In this document: piece after piece, positions 13,101-26,019 of the stretch | Layout: every line of letters starts with the position of its first letter | Numbering within the stretch: position 1 is the first letter of the stretch | Source: Blepharisma japonicum | Lineage: Eukaryota; Ciliophora; Heterotrichea; Heterotrichida; Blepharismidae | NCBI GenBank assembly: GCA_949751835.1 | Contig: CATKHK010000013.1 | Coordinates: 62,001 to 126,000, forward strand | DNA length: 64,000 bases | Reading direction: 5' to 3' | Program-made: the position numbers and the translations under genes | The notes under the pieces: generated by a model | Told to the model about the DNA's origin: nothing | The model's input: the letters and a program-made list of their open reading frames with translations, nothing else | Databases searched by the model: none

Positions 13101-16100
13101 AATTTAAAATTATTTTTCCCGCTATCGGAAAATGGTATAGGGAGGCATCCAGATATTCATCCTCTAATTATTGACTGCAATAATAACTTGGCTTGCTTCG
13201 GCTGAATCGAAGTGAAATATTTTTGATAAGATTCTAATGCTTGCTCATAGTGCCCAGAAAGGATGGAGCACTTTATATATAAAACATACTCTTGTGTATG
13301 CTTTAAACACATTTCTGCTGCCTCATAAGACTTATTCTTATAAAATGCCAATCCTGCTTCTCGACTCATGCCAAGCCTAATATACAATTCAGCAGCTTTC
13401 ACATAATCTTCAGCTGAAGAGTAGCATTCAGCAGCTTCTTTTATGTCTCCAGCTGTATTAAACAAATCTGCAGCTTTCTTAAATTTTGCCAAAGTTTCTT
13501 GAATTCTTATTTTATTACTTTCTTTTTGAGCCTTTGTAAGTCTGACTCCTTTTTCTTTTGCTTCTTCTTCAATAGAAGCTATCATAAGTCTGACTTTTTT
13601 TGCATCTTCTGCATATATTTTAGCAGTTGATTGCAGGACAAGAGTTTCGTTTCCAGTTCTTTCGAAGCATAATTTAGCTCTTTCATAATTCCCTTGTGAG
13701 TATAGTTTAAGCCCTTGCTTTTTTCATTGGTTTGTATCTTTAGCTTCATTATCTTGAGTTCCTGCAATATCTGATCATGTCATTGAGTCAACTATTCTTA
13801 CAAGATTTTCAGCTTCTAAACATCTTTCAAAAGACGCTCTGCATGAGTCATCTTCATCATAGAAAATTAATCTTTTTTTAGCTCTTGTAATTCCTACATA
13901 TAAATGTTTTAGTTCTGAGCATAAAAGACTTTTTTTCATGCCATCTCGCATTTTTTTAATTTCATTTGGGTCATTTTCTAAATATTTTTCAAGTCTTCCC
14001 CATTCATTTTCATCGACCTCACTATCAGTAAAAAAATTGTATAAAATAACATCATTAAATTCCAAGCCTTTTGACTCTAATATAGTCAAACAAATTGCTC
14101 CATTTAAGAAGCTAGGGAGCTTTTTTCTTGATTCTGAAGTCCGAACTAAAATAACTTGATTCCACCCAAACTCAATATGTTCATTTCTCTTATTACTGCT
14201 TTTATTAATACATATTTCAATGCCTTTTATTGATTTTACAATGATTGGTTTTTCTCCATCTTTATAAGAAGTTTCTTTATTGAGACGATCTATACTATTG
14301 GGGAAAAAAGAGACCATTAGCTGAATTAGTAAATTGGCTATATCTAATATGCCTCTATGACTTCTAAAATTGACTGATAAATGCTTTATTATAGGCTGCG
14401 AGTGAGTCATTATAGCCGCATCTAAAAATAGTGAATTTAAATCACAAAACCGAAATCCAGCGCCACGGGATATTGATTGAGCTGTATCACCTGCAAAAAA
14501 CAGCCTTATTCCAGTAATTTTTAAAATTAATAGCAAAAAATTAGTACTACAATCTTGGACTTCGTCAATAAAGGTAAAATGCATTGGGGATCCACTATAG
14601 CCTTCTCTATCTATACACCTTAATACATAATTGATTAAATCTTGAAAATCATAAGCATTTTGTTTTTCTTTCCATGCCTCATATTGCATAAAAATATCCC
14701 ATATTTTGGCTCTTTTCGAACTATCTATTATTTGAGACTGTTTTTTGCCCAAGCCTAAATATGCATCTTTAGTTATATGCCCTTCATTATTTTTATATGC
14801 GTCTGCACTACCTTTGATGGCTGAACTTATTTCAGTCCATGTTGTTATTGCAGAAAAATCGCCCAAACTTCTAATTCTTGGCCAAAAATGATCTTTGAAG
14901 TATTTAAAATCAATATTAAATGTAGATACTAACTCAGGCCCATCAGGAGTCTCGATATATCTCATTTTCATGCCTATTTTTTTCTGATGGTATCCAAAGT
15001 ATCCTTCAGTGTTTTCTTTCCCTTGTGCAAAAAATGGGGAATCTAGTGTAGCGTCCACCCTTGTGAGAAAATTAAAAACAGGAATAAATGCAGGAAAATG
15101 ATCATCATTAAAGTCTAAAAATGATTTGGGAAGATTAACGTCTTGGTCTTCATCTATGTTAATAATAGAATCGGCAAGATCGCCTTCTTCGATTTCTTCA
15201 AATTTTACCTTTCTTATTGAGCATCTTAAATGCTGATTTAAATTTTGATAGAGCCGCTCTACTTCACGAGTTAATATTGGACTTAATGTTATGAATATTT
15301 GATGTATGTCTTCCTTTTTATTAACATCTTCTACTGTTAGTAGATCTGAATCAGCTGTCCCTGCTCTGAATGAAGATATTTTCCTTAATTTCTTAAATAC
15401 AACATCAGTAGCAAACATTCTAAGAATAGCTGATGTAGTTTTTCCAGTACCTGACCGACCAATGATAAGGCTATTACATGCAGTGCTTATTATTTCTTTT
15501 TCTTCGTCACTTAACTTTGAGGATTTTTCATAGCTTTTTAGCTTCTCCATAACTCTATTAAACTGAGCACAATATTCAACGCTTGACAATTTATACAAAA
15601 TCTGCTCATTCTCATTGTTTTGGCCACTCTTTGCTCTCGCTATTTGTGACCAAACCTTTTGTTTTTGCCCTTTTCTCCATCTTTTTATTTCTGGAATATA
15701 ATGATATTGTGATCTTTCTTCAGGATTAAGATCAACCATTCGATAGTTGGCTGGTGACGTTTTAAAATTCTTGATTTGCATTGCATTAATTAATAGTCCT
15801 TCTACATCATTTTTTGCGACCCAAAATTCTGGGACACCTTTAATTTCTTGCAGATAAGTACTTGCAGATTTTAGGCTTTTTGTAATATTATCTGTTAAAT
15901 CAATAATTTTTAACAAGTGCACATAATTAAAATGATTGAGCAAGCTATTAAAAGAAACAGGGAAGCAGTTTACTTCCAAAGTAAAAAGGATTCATTTTTC
16001 GGACTCATCGACTTTCAAGGTCCTAAATTCTATTAGATCTCCTTTTATTTGCTCAATAACTTTGCTATCAAAGAAATACCCTCCAATTAATTTAATAATG

Positions 16101-16501
16101 GTCTTTAAAATATTTTGCCTTTCATTTTCGGGTGCTTTTGATGCTAAAAGTACAAAACTTGGTAAAATCACAGGTTCCCACAGTTGATTATTAATAGATG
16201 AGTTTAGATTGAATGATCTTAATATTAATGACTCATCAGAAAGGGAATAAAGTGCATCAGGATTTGGCTTGGGCGGTGGCCTAGTCCCTTGCATTACTAA
16301 TTCAAAATTTTGATAATATTCAGATGCCCAATTAAAGTACATTTTTGCATTTTCATATTTAATGCAGTCACATTGGACTTGATTCTCTGCTGAGTGTAAT
16401 TCAAGCTGAGATCTAAGCGTTTGAATATTCCTGATGATTGCATTCTCAGCATTTTGTATGAATTCAATTAAAGGAGAGTTTAGTTTTTGCTTTTTTGGCA
16501 T
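10130..16501 (-). CDS. UvrD/Rep-like SF1 helicase with TPR-like repeats, copy 2
   Basis: A frame of 2,123 codons, from ATG (MPKKQKLNSPL) to TAA, with at least eight TGA read as Trp. The whole helicase core is readable: GRSGTGKT, FIDEVQD, FFAGDTAQSI, VNFRSH, ESKGLEFNDV and YVGITRAKKRL. A TPR-like segment follows (AAECYSSAEDY, AAELYIRLGM), then a long C-terminal region with a conserved block reading RLLPFSTHVVMS. The acidic tail contains DPIDEVTFNEEN, close to that of copy 1. Copies 1 and 2 are clearly sister genes, with near-identical helicase motifs and tails. No key helicase residue is lost, so the product should be an active ATPase. Cellular location cannot be read from the sequence: no clear signal peptide or membrane segment was seen. 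Confidence 0.88.
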
Positions 16502-17330
16502 AATTAGATAAACAAGAAGCTTATAAATATAGTGAAAAATTGAGGGAATAAAGATGGCAGAGCTTAGATTTAAGAAAGGCTATTTTAATATTAAATGAGG
16601 AATCTGAATTAACCCACACAACATATAGATTGTGATTATTGAATTTGTTCAGACTGATTATTAAAAATAAAATAATAATATTTCATGCTAAATGCCAATT
16701 AAAATATTAAATTGTTTATAATAACTCTGATCAATTTATTCTATTGTCGATTACTGCATCTATTATCTATTCTTGCCTTTCAGCTCTTCTTTATCTATGA
16801 TTGAGAAAATTTTATCTGTTATTTGCTCAATCAAGTACTTTTTCATGTTTACATGAAATTTTTTAGAGATCTAATAGGTTGGCTTTGAAATGACTCATCT
16901 TGCTTAGTATAAAATTGAGAGAGTTCATTGATTTCCTCCAAAATAGAGTCAATATATACTTCTTCTATAAAATAATTTTATAATCTCATTTATTGCTTTA
17001 ATGATATTATGTATTCTCAATATGTCAGATATCCTAATTGATTTCTTTTATCAAAAATCGATTTCACATCAAATCAAATTAGCTATAAAGTTTCAACTTT
17101 ATTTCTATATTTTAAAATATTTTTAAAACTTATGTTTCGCAAAATTTCATATATTTATTCTAGAGAATTTTTTCTAGATCCAAAATAATAAAATGTTAAT
17201 TATCTGATCTTATTGCATTCTCTAAGCTGAATTTATTCTCCAATTGAGCAATTATCCCTTTGAAGTTATAAGGATATTTAATTTCATTGGAATAAAAATT
17301 TCGATTATAAAAAATCATTTAGCTTAGAAT
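16502..17330. repeat. Direct repeat, left copy (5' flank of copy 2 plus a gene 3' end)
   Basis: This stretch aligns by eye with the right copy beginning at 17879. Both start at the ATG of a copy-2-like gene, pass through the GAGGGAATAAAGATGG-type motif and the same AT-rich spacer, and then enter sequence matching the C-terminal coding end of copy 3. The left copy carries many small differences and no longer codes. Confidence 0.7.
16542..16557 (-). promoter_or_regulatory. Family-conserved upstream motif, copy 2
   Basis: Gene sense CCATCTTTATTCCCTC, 41 nt before the ATG at 16501. The frame from motif to ATG is open here, so an N-terminally extended start cannot be excluded on this copy alone. 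Confidence 0.5.
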
Positions 17331-17878
17331 ATTCATAAAAGGTACATTCACAATTTGCTCTATATGTGGGAGAATATAAACTAAGGAGATAGAAAAATAA
17401 TGAGCAGATTATATTGGTGGAGGAGATTGGATAATTACTTATATAAATAGTTGTTTAATAATCGCTGCAATAATGCAAATAAAGCTTTTATGTTTATAAT
17501 GAGATTTTCTAAGAAGCTTGCATAAAAAAATCAATTAAAGAGGCGAGCTTTGCTACCAAAGAAGTACCCTCCAATTAATTTAATATTGGTCTTTAAAATA
17601 TTTGCCTTTCATCTTCAGGTACTATTGATGCTAAAAGCCCAAAACTTGGCAAAATAACAGGTTTCCCACAGTTGATTATTAATAGATCAGTTTAGATTGA
17701 ATGAACTTACTATTAATGACTCATCAGAAAGTGTATAAAGCGCATCAGGAACTGGCTTGTGTGGTGGGCTATACCCTTATAATAATAATTCAAAATTTGG
17801 TAAAATTCAGATGCCTAATTAAAGTACATTTTTGCAAATTCAATTAAAAGGAGAGTTTAGTTTTTGCTTTTTTGGCAT
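16740..17878 (-). pseudogene. Mosaic relic of the helicase family (3' end joined to 5' end)
   Basis: Two decayed pieces of the family lie in the same orientation with the middle of the gene missing. About 16740-17330 matches the last few hundred bases of copy 3 (acidic-tail region and the helices before it), with frame breaks. About 17540-17878 matches the first about 110 codons of copy 2, starting at an ATG at 17878, also broken. A short piece near 17335-17385 instead resembles the N-terminal coding region of copy 3 (around 24749-24795). The relic therefore combines at least three source segments. I infer unequal exchange between tandem genes followed by decay. Confidence 0.75.
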
Positions 17879-18800
17879 AATTAGATAAGCAAGAAGCTTA
17901 TAAATATAGCGAAAATTTGAGAGAATAAAGATGGTGGAGCTTATAATTAAGATAAACAGTTTACTATTAAATTAGGAAGCTGAATTAATCCAGATAATGT
18001 AGATATTGTGATTATTGAATTTGACTACATTTATTGCTATAAAAAAATTTTCATGCTAAAGGCTAATTAAAATATTAAAATTATTTATAATAATTCTGAT
18101 TAATTTATTTTATTGTCAATTGCTATATCTACCATCCATCCTTGCCTTCATCTTTCAGCTCTGCTTTATTTCTAATTGAGAAAAATTTATCTTGAGCTTC
18201 AGCTTCTTCATCAATTTTAGCATTCTCTTCGATAAATTCCACTTTATCAATAGGATCTTCAACAAGCCGCTTTATTTTTACAGTTTCTTCTTCATCTTCA
18301 CTATCTGACTCATTGATTTCTTGGTAATCAATATTGAAATTTTGTAGAGATCTAATAGGCTGACTTTGAAGTGACTCTTCTTGCTGCATATAAAATTGAG
18401 AAAGTTCATTGATTTCCTCCAAAATAGGGTCAATATATGGTTCTTCTATAAAATAATGCTCATATAATTTTTTGAAAATACTGTTAGCCCCGTTAATTGT
18501 TTTAATAATGTTCTGCATAGTCAGTATGTCAGATATTTCTGATTGATTTCTATTATCAAAAATTAATTTGATATCAAATTCAATATTAGGCCATAAAGTT
18601 TCAACTTCATCTCTATATTTTAAAAATTTTTTAAAACTTGCGTTTGGTAAACTTTCATATAGTAATAATTCTGGCATTTTTTCTCTAGAGCCAAAATAAT
18701 AAAATTTCAATTTATCTGTCCCTATTGCATTATCAAAGCCGCATTTATTCTCTAATTGAGCAATTCTCCCTTGGTAGTTATAAAGATATTTAAGTTCATT
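17879..18800. repeat. Direct repeat, right copy (5' flank of relic plus 3' end of copy 3)
   Basis: Counterpart of the repeat starting at 16502. The flank after the relic ATG, the spacer and the 3' coding end of copy 3 follow in the same order. This right copy still codes for the intact C terminus of copy 3 from 18129 onward. Repeat boundaries are approximate. Confidence 0.7.
17919..17934 (-). promoter_or_regulatory. Family-conserved upstream motif, relic copy
   Basis: Gene sense CCATCTTTATTCTCTC, 41 nt before the relic ATG at 17878. One base differs from the intact copies. Confidence 0.4.
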
Positions 18801-21800
18801 GGAATAAAAATTTCTGTTATAGAAAATCTCATTTAGCTTTGTTTCTTCATATAACGATTTTTTATGCTTAGGATCTAAATCTGTAAGTTTCGCAAAATAT
18901 TCCCCAGATTTTGAGGAATTTATTATAACAGTTAGAGATTGACAATACATTTTTGAAATACTTTCTCTATCTCTGAATGGGTATTTACTTAAGCATTTGT
19001 TACTCTTACGAAACATTTTTATTAAATCATCCATAATCACGCTATTTTGGTTTACCACTCTTGGAGGCTGAGGGTCTCTTATATACCCCCCAATATTGTT
19101 GCAAACTGTTGCTTGATAGTAATAATAGTAAGGTTTTTCGTACATTGAAGGGATAAATGAATACGTGCACGTTAATAAAGCATATGCACAATACATTTGA
19201 AATAAATTTGCAATTTCTTTTTCATGAATATATTCTTTATATTTTCCCAGAAATGTAAATATATTCTTGCATGTGCTTTCTGGGTCTCCTTGTTGAGCTT
19301 TGATTATTAAATCTTTCAATTCGTCCGCCATGCTAATAATTAAATCTTTAGGATCTGTGACTTCTTTATACCATTTTAGCTTATTTTTTGATTTATATTT
19401 TGGTTTTTTTTCTAAGTAATATTGATAACGTTCATATATTCCTAAAAATGGATTGTTTCTTATTTTATTAAGTGTTTGTCTTGCTATCGTTATAAGGTTT
19501 AAGCTATTTTTTTTGGTAGATATTGTTATTTGTTGAAGCATATCGTGGTAAATTAATTTTGAAAGGCAGTGATTAATTACATTGTCTATACATTCATCAA
19601 TAGTTTTACTGACGAAGTCATTTACTATTAGATTTGGTATTTGATAAGTTAATTGCCACTTCTCTACATACTTAAAATATATATCTTCTTTCTCTGCCAT
19701 AATTAAAAATAGTAGAGCTTTCCTAAGCTGTCTAAACTCATTTTCCCCACTGAAGATCACTTCATCTAAGGTGTCTACAGCAATTTCTGTTAGTGCTTCT
19801 TTTGATGCTGCAGATATATTGATACAAGGAAAAGGCAAATTTCCTAAATAGCATTCTATGTTGTAAGTAAAAGAGGATAATGTTATACTCCCAAATTTTG
19901 ATTCATATTTTTCTCCACAAGTATTAAATATATCTATAATTTTTTTTAGCATATGGATTTCGCCTAAAATGCAGACTCTGTACTCAATTCTTTTTGCTAA
20001 TTGCCTTTCTGTAGATATCGAGAGATTGGGTTCTACCTTTGTTCCATCCTCATTTGTAATCATGGATTGAGATCGTTCATGTACTAATTCATTGAGACCA
20101 TATAAAAGTAATTTTGCTATATCTTTAAATATAAGATCCTTGGGAACAAGTCAATATTCTCCTTCTATATCAAACGAATAAATTCTGTTATCATTTTTAG
20201 CTAGAATCAAATCATATCTTATATAGTACTTACTCATTACAACATGGGTTGAAAAAGGCAGTAACCTAGTATATTTTCCAGGAGTAATAAAGCTAATTCC
20301 AAATGGTACCAGGAAAAACTCCAAAATTAAAGCTCGTTTAGAAATGTCTATAGCATTTTCCTGACCTAAAAGAAGCTTTATAACATTTTCGACTGTAATT
20401 ATGTAAGCCTCCATCTCTGCTATATCAAATTGTTTTTTAATTTCACTCAGAGGTATCTCTTTAGAGGCCATCATAAATAATGATAATCCAGTACAGCACT
20501 CAATAGCTTCGAGGCTAAATGTTTCTTGATTTTGCGAAAATCCATTGAAAATATTGCTTCCACTAAAAATCAAATCCTTAATTCAGCTTATCACCTTACT
20601 AAAATTATAATTTTGGCCATAAAGATTTATATACTGATACATAAATTGAATTTTCTTAAAGTATCCTTGAGGATCTACGTTTAAGTTTTCAAAATTTCCT
20701 TTTAATGAAAAATTTTTCTTAGAATTCATATAAAACATGAGTTGCTCTAGAATTTTAATTGGTTTCAAGTCTTTAAAATAATTATCATCTAAGAATTTGT
20801 TATATTCTTTGCTATCTAAATAATAAAGCCTCATTAAATTTTTGCAATCCTTTTCAGGAAATAGTCTCAATATCTTTCAAAATCCTGCTACTGCTATGCC
20901 ATATCCTAAAATTTCCCTTTCATAAAAGCATTCATCTAAAAACATCAAAGCTGTTAAAACGCTTCTATACCTTAAATATGGCCCAACCTTAAACTCATTA
21001 ATTGACACATAAGGCCTAGACAATTTGAAAATAAAAGAAATCAAATATCAGCAGGATAAATCAGCTAATCTCAATGAATTGGCTATCAGCATGCATATTC
21101 TTGTATGGAGATCATTAAATGCGTCAAGCAAAAGTGACAGGGGGACTAAAGGGTCTAGATCAAACTTTTCAGAAAAAAGATCAAAGAACTTTGGAAGCTC
21201 ACTTTGGCAAGTTCGAATAAAATCAATTGTTCCTTGGTTATAAAATACAGTTCTTCCAGTCCTCTCCTTGAGGTTATGCAAAATCGTTGCAACATGCTTA
21301 AGTATCATAAATAGAGTTTTAGAATCTAAATTATTGTTGGCTGATAAATTTCTTTTTTCATAAAATTCTTTTGATAGTTGTACAAATTCGTCTAAGCTTT
21401 TTGAATTCTCTAAATATTTATTAAAATCAGAGTCAGGAGCTTGAAAGCTGTCATAGAGCTTAAGGAATTTTAAATTGTCTTTATTTTTATTCAGAAATGG
21501 CTCTGGAAAATATTTGGAGACTGATCCTCTGACCATTGATTGAAGTAGTGATCTTACTTCTTTTGCTTCTATTTTTGAAACATTCTTTTGAATTGCATCT
21601 AATGCTTTTTCATGCTGCTCTGAAAGCACACAGCATTTAATATGCATGGCATAGTCATTAGTATGCTGATAAAAAAATTCTGCTTCTTTATATCTTTTAA
21701 GCTTATAAAATGAAAGTGCTGCTTCTAGGCTCATTTTAAGCTTCGCAAATAGCTTAGCCGCATTTAAATAATCCTCGGCCGAAGAATAGCACAAAGCAGC

Positions 21801-24800
21801 TTCTTTAATATCTTCAATTTCTTCAAAAGCAATTGCTGCATTCTTAAAAGTAATCAATGTTTCTTGGAACCTTTTTTTGTTTGCTTCTTTTTGAAGTTTT
21901 GTAAGCTTTATACCTGTTTCTTTTGCTTCTTCTACAAGTGAAGAAATTTCTAAGCGAATTCTTTTAGCCCCTTCTGCATTTATAATGGCTTCTGTTCTCT
22001 TGGCAAATATTTCATCTCCTGCCGTTTCGAAACATTTTTTTGCTTGATCATAATTTCTACGGTTAAGAAGTTTTATTCCTTGCTTTCTCCAATAATGAAA
22101 ATTATCGAGATTTGCTCTTTCATTATTATATTCGGCAATTTCAGTCAGAGGCATTAAGTCATAATCAAATATTTCAATTAAATTTTCAGATTCCCAAAGT
22201 TTTTGTATAGATTGTCTGCAAGTATCGTTTTCATCAAAAATCATTAAATTATTCCTTGTTCTTGTAAGAGCTACATATAAATGCTTTAATTCGGAGCACA
22301 ATAAACTATTTCTCATACCTTCTCTAGCTTTTTTTATTTCACTTGGATCATTTGTGGAAAATTTTGACAGCCTTGCTCATTCATTTTCCTCTACTTCGCT
22401 ATCATTGAAAAAATTAAATAAGATAACATCATCAAATTCGAGTCCTTTAGACTCTAAAACAGTCAAACAAATTACCCTTTTTAAGCATTCTGGAAGGCTT
22501 TCTTTTGATTCAGGTGTTCGGACAATAATAACTTGGTTCCAGCCAAATTCGCAATTTGAGCTTCTTTTTGAAATTTTTTGTATGCATAGCCTAAGCTGTT
22601 CAATTGATCTCGATTTTATAATAACTGGCTTTGGCCCATGCAAAGGAGAGGTCTCTTTATCTAAGCGGTCAACATAGTCAGGGAAAAAAGCTAGCATTAG
22701 CTGTATGATCAAATGCGCTACCTCCAATATTTCTGTATGGCTTCTAAAATTCACTGAAAGATTCTTTATCACTGGCTGTGCATGATTCATAACTGATGTC
22801 TCCAAGAATAAAGAATTTAAATCGCAGAACCGAAATCCTGCACCTCTTGTTATTGATTGAGCTGTATCTCCTGCAAAAAACAGCCTCAACTCTGTGATTT
22901 TTATAATCAGCAATAAAAAACTATTGCTACAATCTTGAACTTCATCAATAAAAGTAAAATGAATTGGAGACCCTCTATATCCTTCATATTCTATGCATTT
23001 TAATACATAATTCACTAAATCTTGGAAATCATAAGCATTTTGCCTTTTTTTTCAAGATTCATACTGTAAAAAAATATCCCATGCTTTAGCTCTTTTTGTA
23101 CTTTCTATTTGGGACTGTTTTTTTCCTAAATTTAAGTATACTTCTCTGCTTATGTGCCCTTCTTCCTTTTTATAGGCATCTGAGCTTCCTTTGATTACTG
23201 AACTAATTTCAGTCCACATGGTTATAGAAGAAACCCCTAGCAAGTTTTTTACTCTTGGCCAAAAATTAAGGTCAAAAGACTCAAAATCGATTTCATATGT
23301 TGATTTTAACTCAATCCCAGTAGCAGTCTCGAAATATTTCATTTTCATCCCTTTTTTCTGCAAATCATATGCGAAGTTTCTTTCAATATTTTCCTCTCCT
23401 TGAGCAAAAAATGGGCACTCTAAGGTTGCATCAATTCTGAACATCAAATTGGAAACAGAAATAAAGATAGGAAAATATTTGTCTTCAAATTCTGATAGAG
23501 ATTTTGGGAGATCAATTTCAAATTCTTCGTTTGGGTTAAAAAACCGATCTTCGAGATCATCTTCTTGAGTGCTTTTGTATTCTATCTTTTTGAGGGCGCA
23601 GTTTAGCTGTTTATGTAAGGTGTCATAAAGACGATTTACTTCAAAAGTTAAAACTGGGCTGACCGTGATAAAAATTTGGTGGAGACCTACCTTTTTGGCA
23701 ATATCATCTTCAGTTAAGCTATTCGTACTTAGCAGCCCAGTCTGATGCAAATGCATTTTTGTTCTCTTTTTAAACACGACTTCTGTAGCAAACATCCTGA
23801 GGATTGCAGACGTAGTTTTTCCTGTTCCAGATCTGCCAATAGTCAATGAATTAGATGGTTCGCTTATTATTGTCCTTTCTTCTTCGCTTAATCTAAATTT
23901 AAAGCCTTTAAGCATTTCCATAACTTTAATAAATTGAGCACAACTTGCTGGACTAGCAATTTGGCTTAGAATTTGCTGATTGGCTTGAGAAATAGCATTG
24001 GTAACCTTAGGAATTTCTGATTTGTCTTTTTGCTTCTGGACTTTTCTCCATCTATTGATATTTGTAAGATATTTATATAATGATCTTTCTTCTGGCTTAA
24101 GCTTTTCAACATCATAGTATGCAGCTTTTGTTCTAGAATCTTCAATATAAGTATTGTTTATTAGAAGTCTTTCTATATCATTCTTTAAAACCCATAGCTC
24201 TGGGACATCCTTTATTTGCTGCAAATATGAACTTGCTAATTTGATGCTTTTTGCATTATTTTCAGATATATCTATAATTTTTAGTAATTGGATATAATTG
24301 AATCCATCTATGAGCCCATCCAAAATCATTGGAAGACGATTAATTTCTAAGCTAAAAAGAATTCATTTTTCGGGGCTCGATACTCTTTCAACTTTAATTG
24401 TTCGAAATTCAACTGAACCCCCTTCGATTTGCTCAATCACTCTACTTTCGTTAAAATATCCTCCAATTAATTTAATAACAGTTCTTAAAATATTTTGTCT
24501 GTTATTTTCAGACTCTTTTATTGCAGAAGACCCAAAACTTGGCAGAAATACTGGCTCCCATACTTGATTTTCTATATATGAATTTAGATTGATCGATTTT
24601 AATATTAATGATCAATCTGAAAGCAGATAAAGCTCTTCAGGATCTGGCTGATCAAATGGCTTATTACCTTGGAGCATTAGTTCGAAATTCTCATAATATT
24701 CTATTGCCCATTTAAAGAATAGCTTTGAGCATTCATATGAGGCACATTCACAACTGGCCCTATATGTAGAAGAATATAAACTAAGCTGACTTTTGAGAGC

Positions 24801-24881
24801 TTGAGTATTTTCAGTGATGGTATTCTCTGTATCTTGTATAAACTTTGCAAGGGGTGAGATTAACTTCTGCTTTTTTGGCAT
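18129..24881 (-). CDS. UvrD/Rep-like SF1 helicase with TPR-like repeats, copy 3
   Basis: A frame of 2,250 codons, from ATG (MPKKQKLISPL) to TAG, with TGA read as Trp at, for example, 24612-24614 and 20151-20153. The helicase motifs are complete: GRSGTGKT, FIDEVQDCS, FFAGDTAQSI, VNFRSH, ESKGLEFDDV and a slightly different motif VI (YVALTRTRNNL). TPR-like repeats (AALCYSSAEDY, AAKLFAKLKM) and the long C-terminal region follow. The tail keeps a DPID.V.F.EEN block but is extended to end KDEGKDGW. Copy 4 is its closest relative: both share the IFFPS leader and ISLTFFIM before MPKK. An in-frame ATG 93 nt upstream (24974) is possible, but MPKK is chosen because every family member has it. Confidence 0.87.
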
Positions 24882-24921
24882 AATAAAGAAAGTGAGGGAA
24901 ATGTAAATGTAGCATGCATAT

Positions 24922-24937
24922 GAGGGAAAAAAGATGG
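24922..24937 (-). promoter_or_regulatory. Family-conserved upstream motif, copy 3
   Basis: Gene sense CCATCTTTTTTCCCTC, 41 nt before the ATG at 24881. A second CCCTCA core lies closer to the ATG, near 24893, as also before copy 4. Confidence 0.5.
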
Positions 24938-25329
24938 CTGACAATTTTTTGTATGCATATGCAGGTGTATGCAATTAAAGAAAAGTATTAAAGAATTACT
25001 TTAAGCTTGTTTTTGCTTAAATTAAATTGAAAGGAAATAACTATCCTCAAATAAAAGGTTATCATATTTTTAATATTTTATTTTTAGTTATTGAACTTTA
25101 TCTTCTATTATAGCTAAGAATTCATAATGATTCATGCATCAAAATGTATTTTAAAAAATAAATTAATAATTAAAAGCATTGACTCTTAAAAATTATAAAG
25201 CCTCGATTTTATATAAAGCTATTGCATTGTGAATAGAATTAAAATGATAATGCTATTTAAATTAATTGAATTTCAAAATAATAGGTTTTAAAACCTATAT
25301 TTAAGGTAGACTAAAAATGCAAAGTATAA

Positions 25330-26015
25330 TTAAAGCTAATTCCTTCTTTTTCTATATAGAAAAATTCAAAGCCATCCTCAATTTCTTCACGAGACAATAA
25401 TTTTTTTTCTTTGAATTTCACTTGATCAAGTTGGTCTTCTAAATTCATCTTATTTCTTCATTTCTATTTCTCATCTTTAGATTCAGTTTGGTAATTTTCA
25501 TCTTTATTTTATTCTTTTATAAAGGATCAGCCTATTTTCAATATTTTCATCTGACAAAATTCAATAATCACTTAGTCTTTTATGTACCCAAAATTATATC
25601 ATCGTATTCTTCTTCCTAAGTGAATGTCCATCAATTCTATTAAATGTTTTAGAGTCATTGCTCATTAATATATTAATAGCTTCACAATGTCGACATCAGG
25701 AAGTTCTCTTTGCTTTCTGTTTTTTAACAATGATAAATATACAGAAGATATATACAAATTGCCCGAGGATGGCGCAAATAGCACCATCCTCGGGCAGTTA
25801 GTATATTTTATAAACATCCTCAATTGCTTTGCTGAATTCTAGAAATTGGCTGAAATCGGCTCTAGGCAAAGTCTCAAACACTGAATAATTAATATTGCTT
25901 ATAGCTTTTATATCATACGTTTCCAAAAGATCTTCTCCAATATTCCCCATAAAATAATTATCTGTTAAAATATTGGAAATTCTTTTATTTTCTTTTTCAT
26001 ATTTGTAAGTATGTT
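25330..26015 (-). pseudogene. Relic of the 3' end of a copy-5-like helicase gene
   Basis: About 690 bp that align by eye with the last about 220 codons of copy 5 (33455-34110). The block around AAAAATTCAAAGCC...CCTCAATTT, the region around GACAAAATTCAAT and the block around CTGAATTCTAGAAATT appear in the same order. Frame breaks and small deletions prevent coding. The alignment is interrupted by the 55-bp palindrome at 25751-25805. Its position, 5' of copy 3 and 3' of copy 4, mirrors the true copy 5 end lying 5' of copy 4, which suggests it was carried along in a duplication that produced copies 3 and 4. Confidence 0.75.
25751..25805. mobile_element. 55-bp TA-bounded palindromic insertion (MITE-like or IES-like)
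   Basis: Two 22-bp arms face each other around an 11-nt centre, differing at two positions. The inner 13 bp are perfect (TGCCCGAGGATGG and its complement) and both outer ends begin TATAC. The arms are strikingly GC-rich in an AT-rich region. Compared with the intact copy 5 sequence at about 33875-33895 the segment is an insertion between matching flanks (GAAGATA on one side, TTTTATA/CATCCTC on the other), with TA at both edges. There is no coding capacity. It may be a minimal Tc1/mariner-style non-autonomous element or a retained TA-bounded internal eliminated sequence. Confidence 0.6.
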
Positions 26016-26019
26016 TGCT

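Noticed and set aside
13582-13767. Short minus-strand open frame reading MQELKIMKLKIQ
   Set aside because: Wrong frame: the true frame of copy 2 runs straight through here with TGA as Trp.
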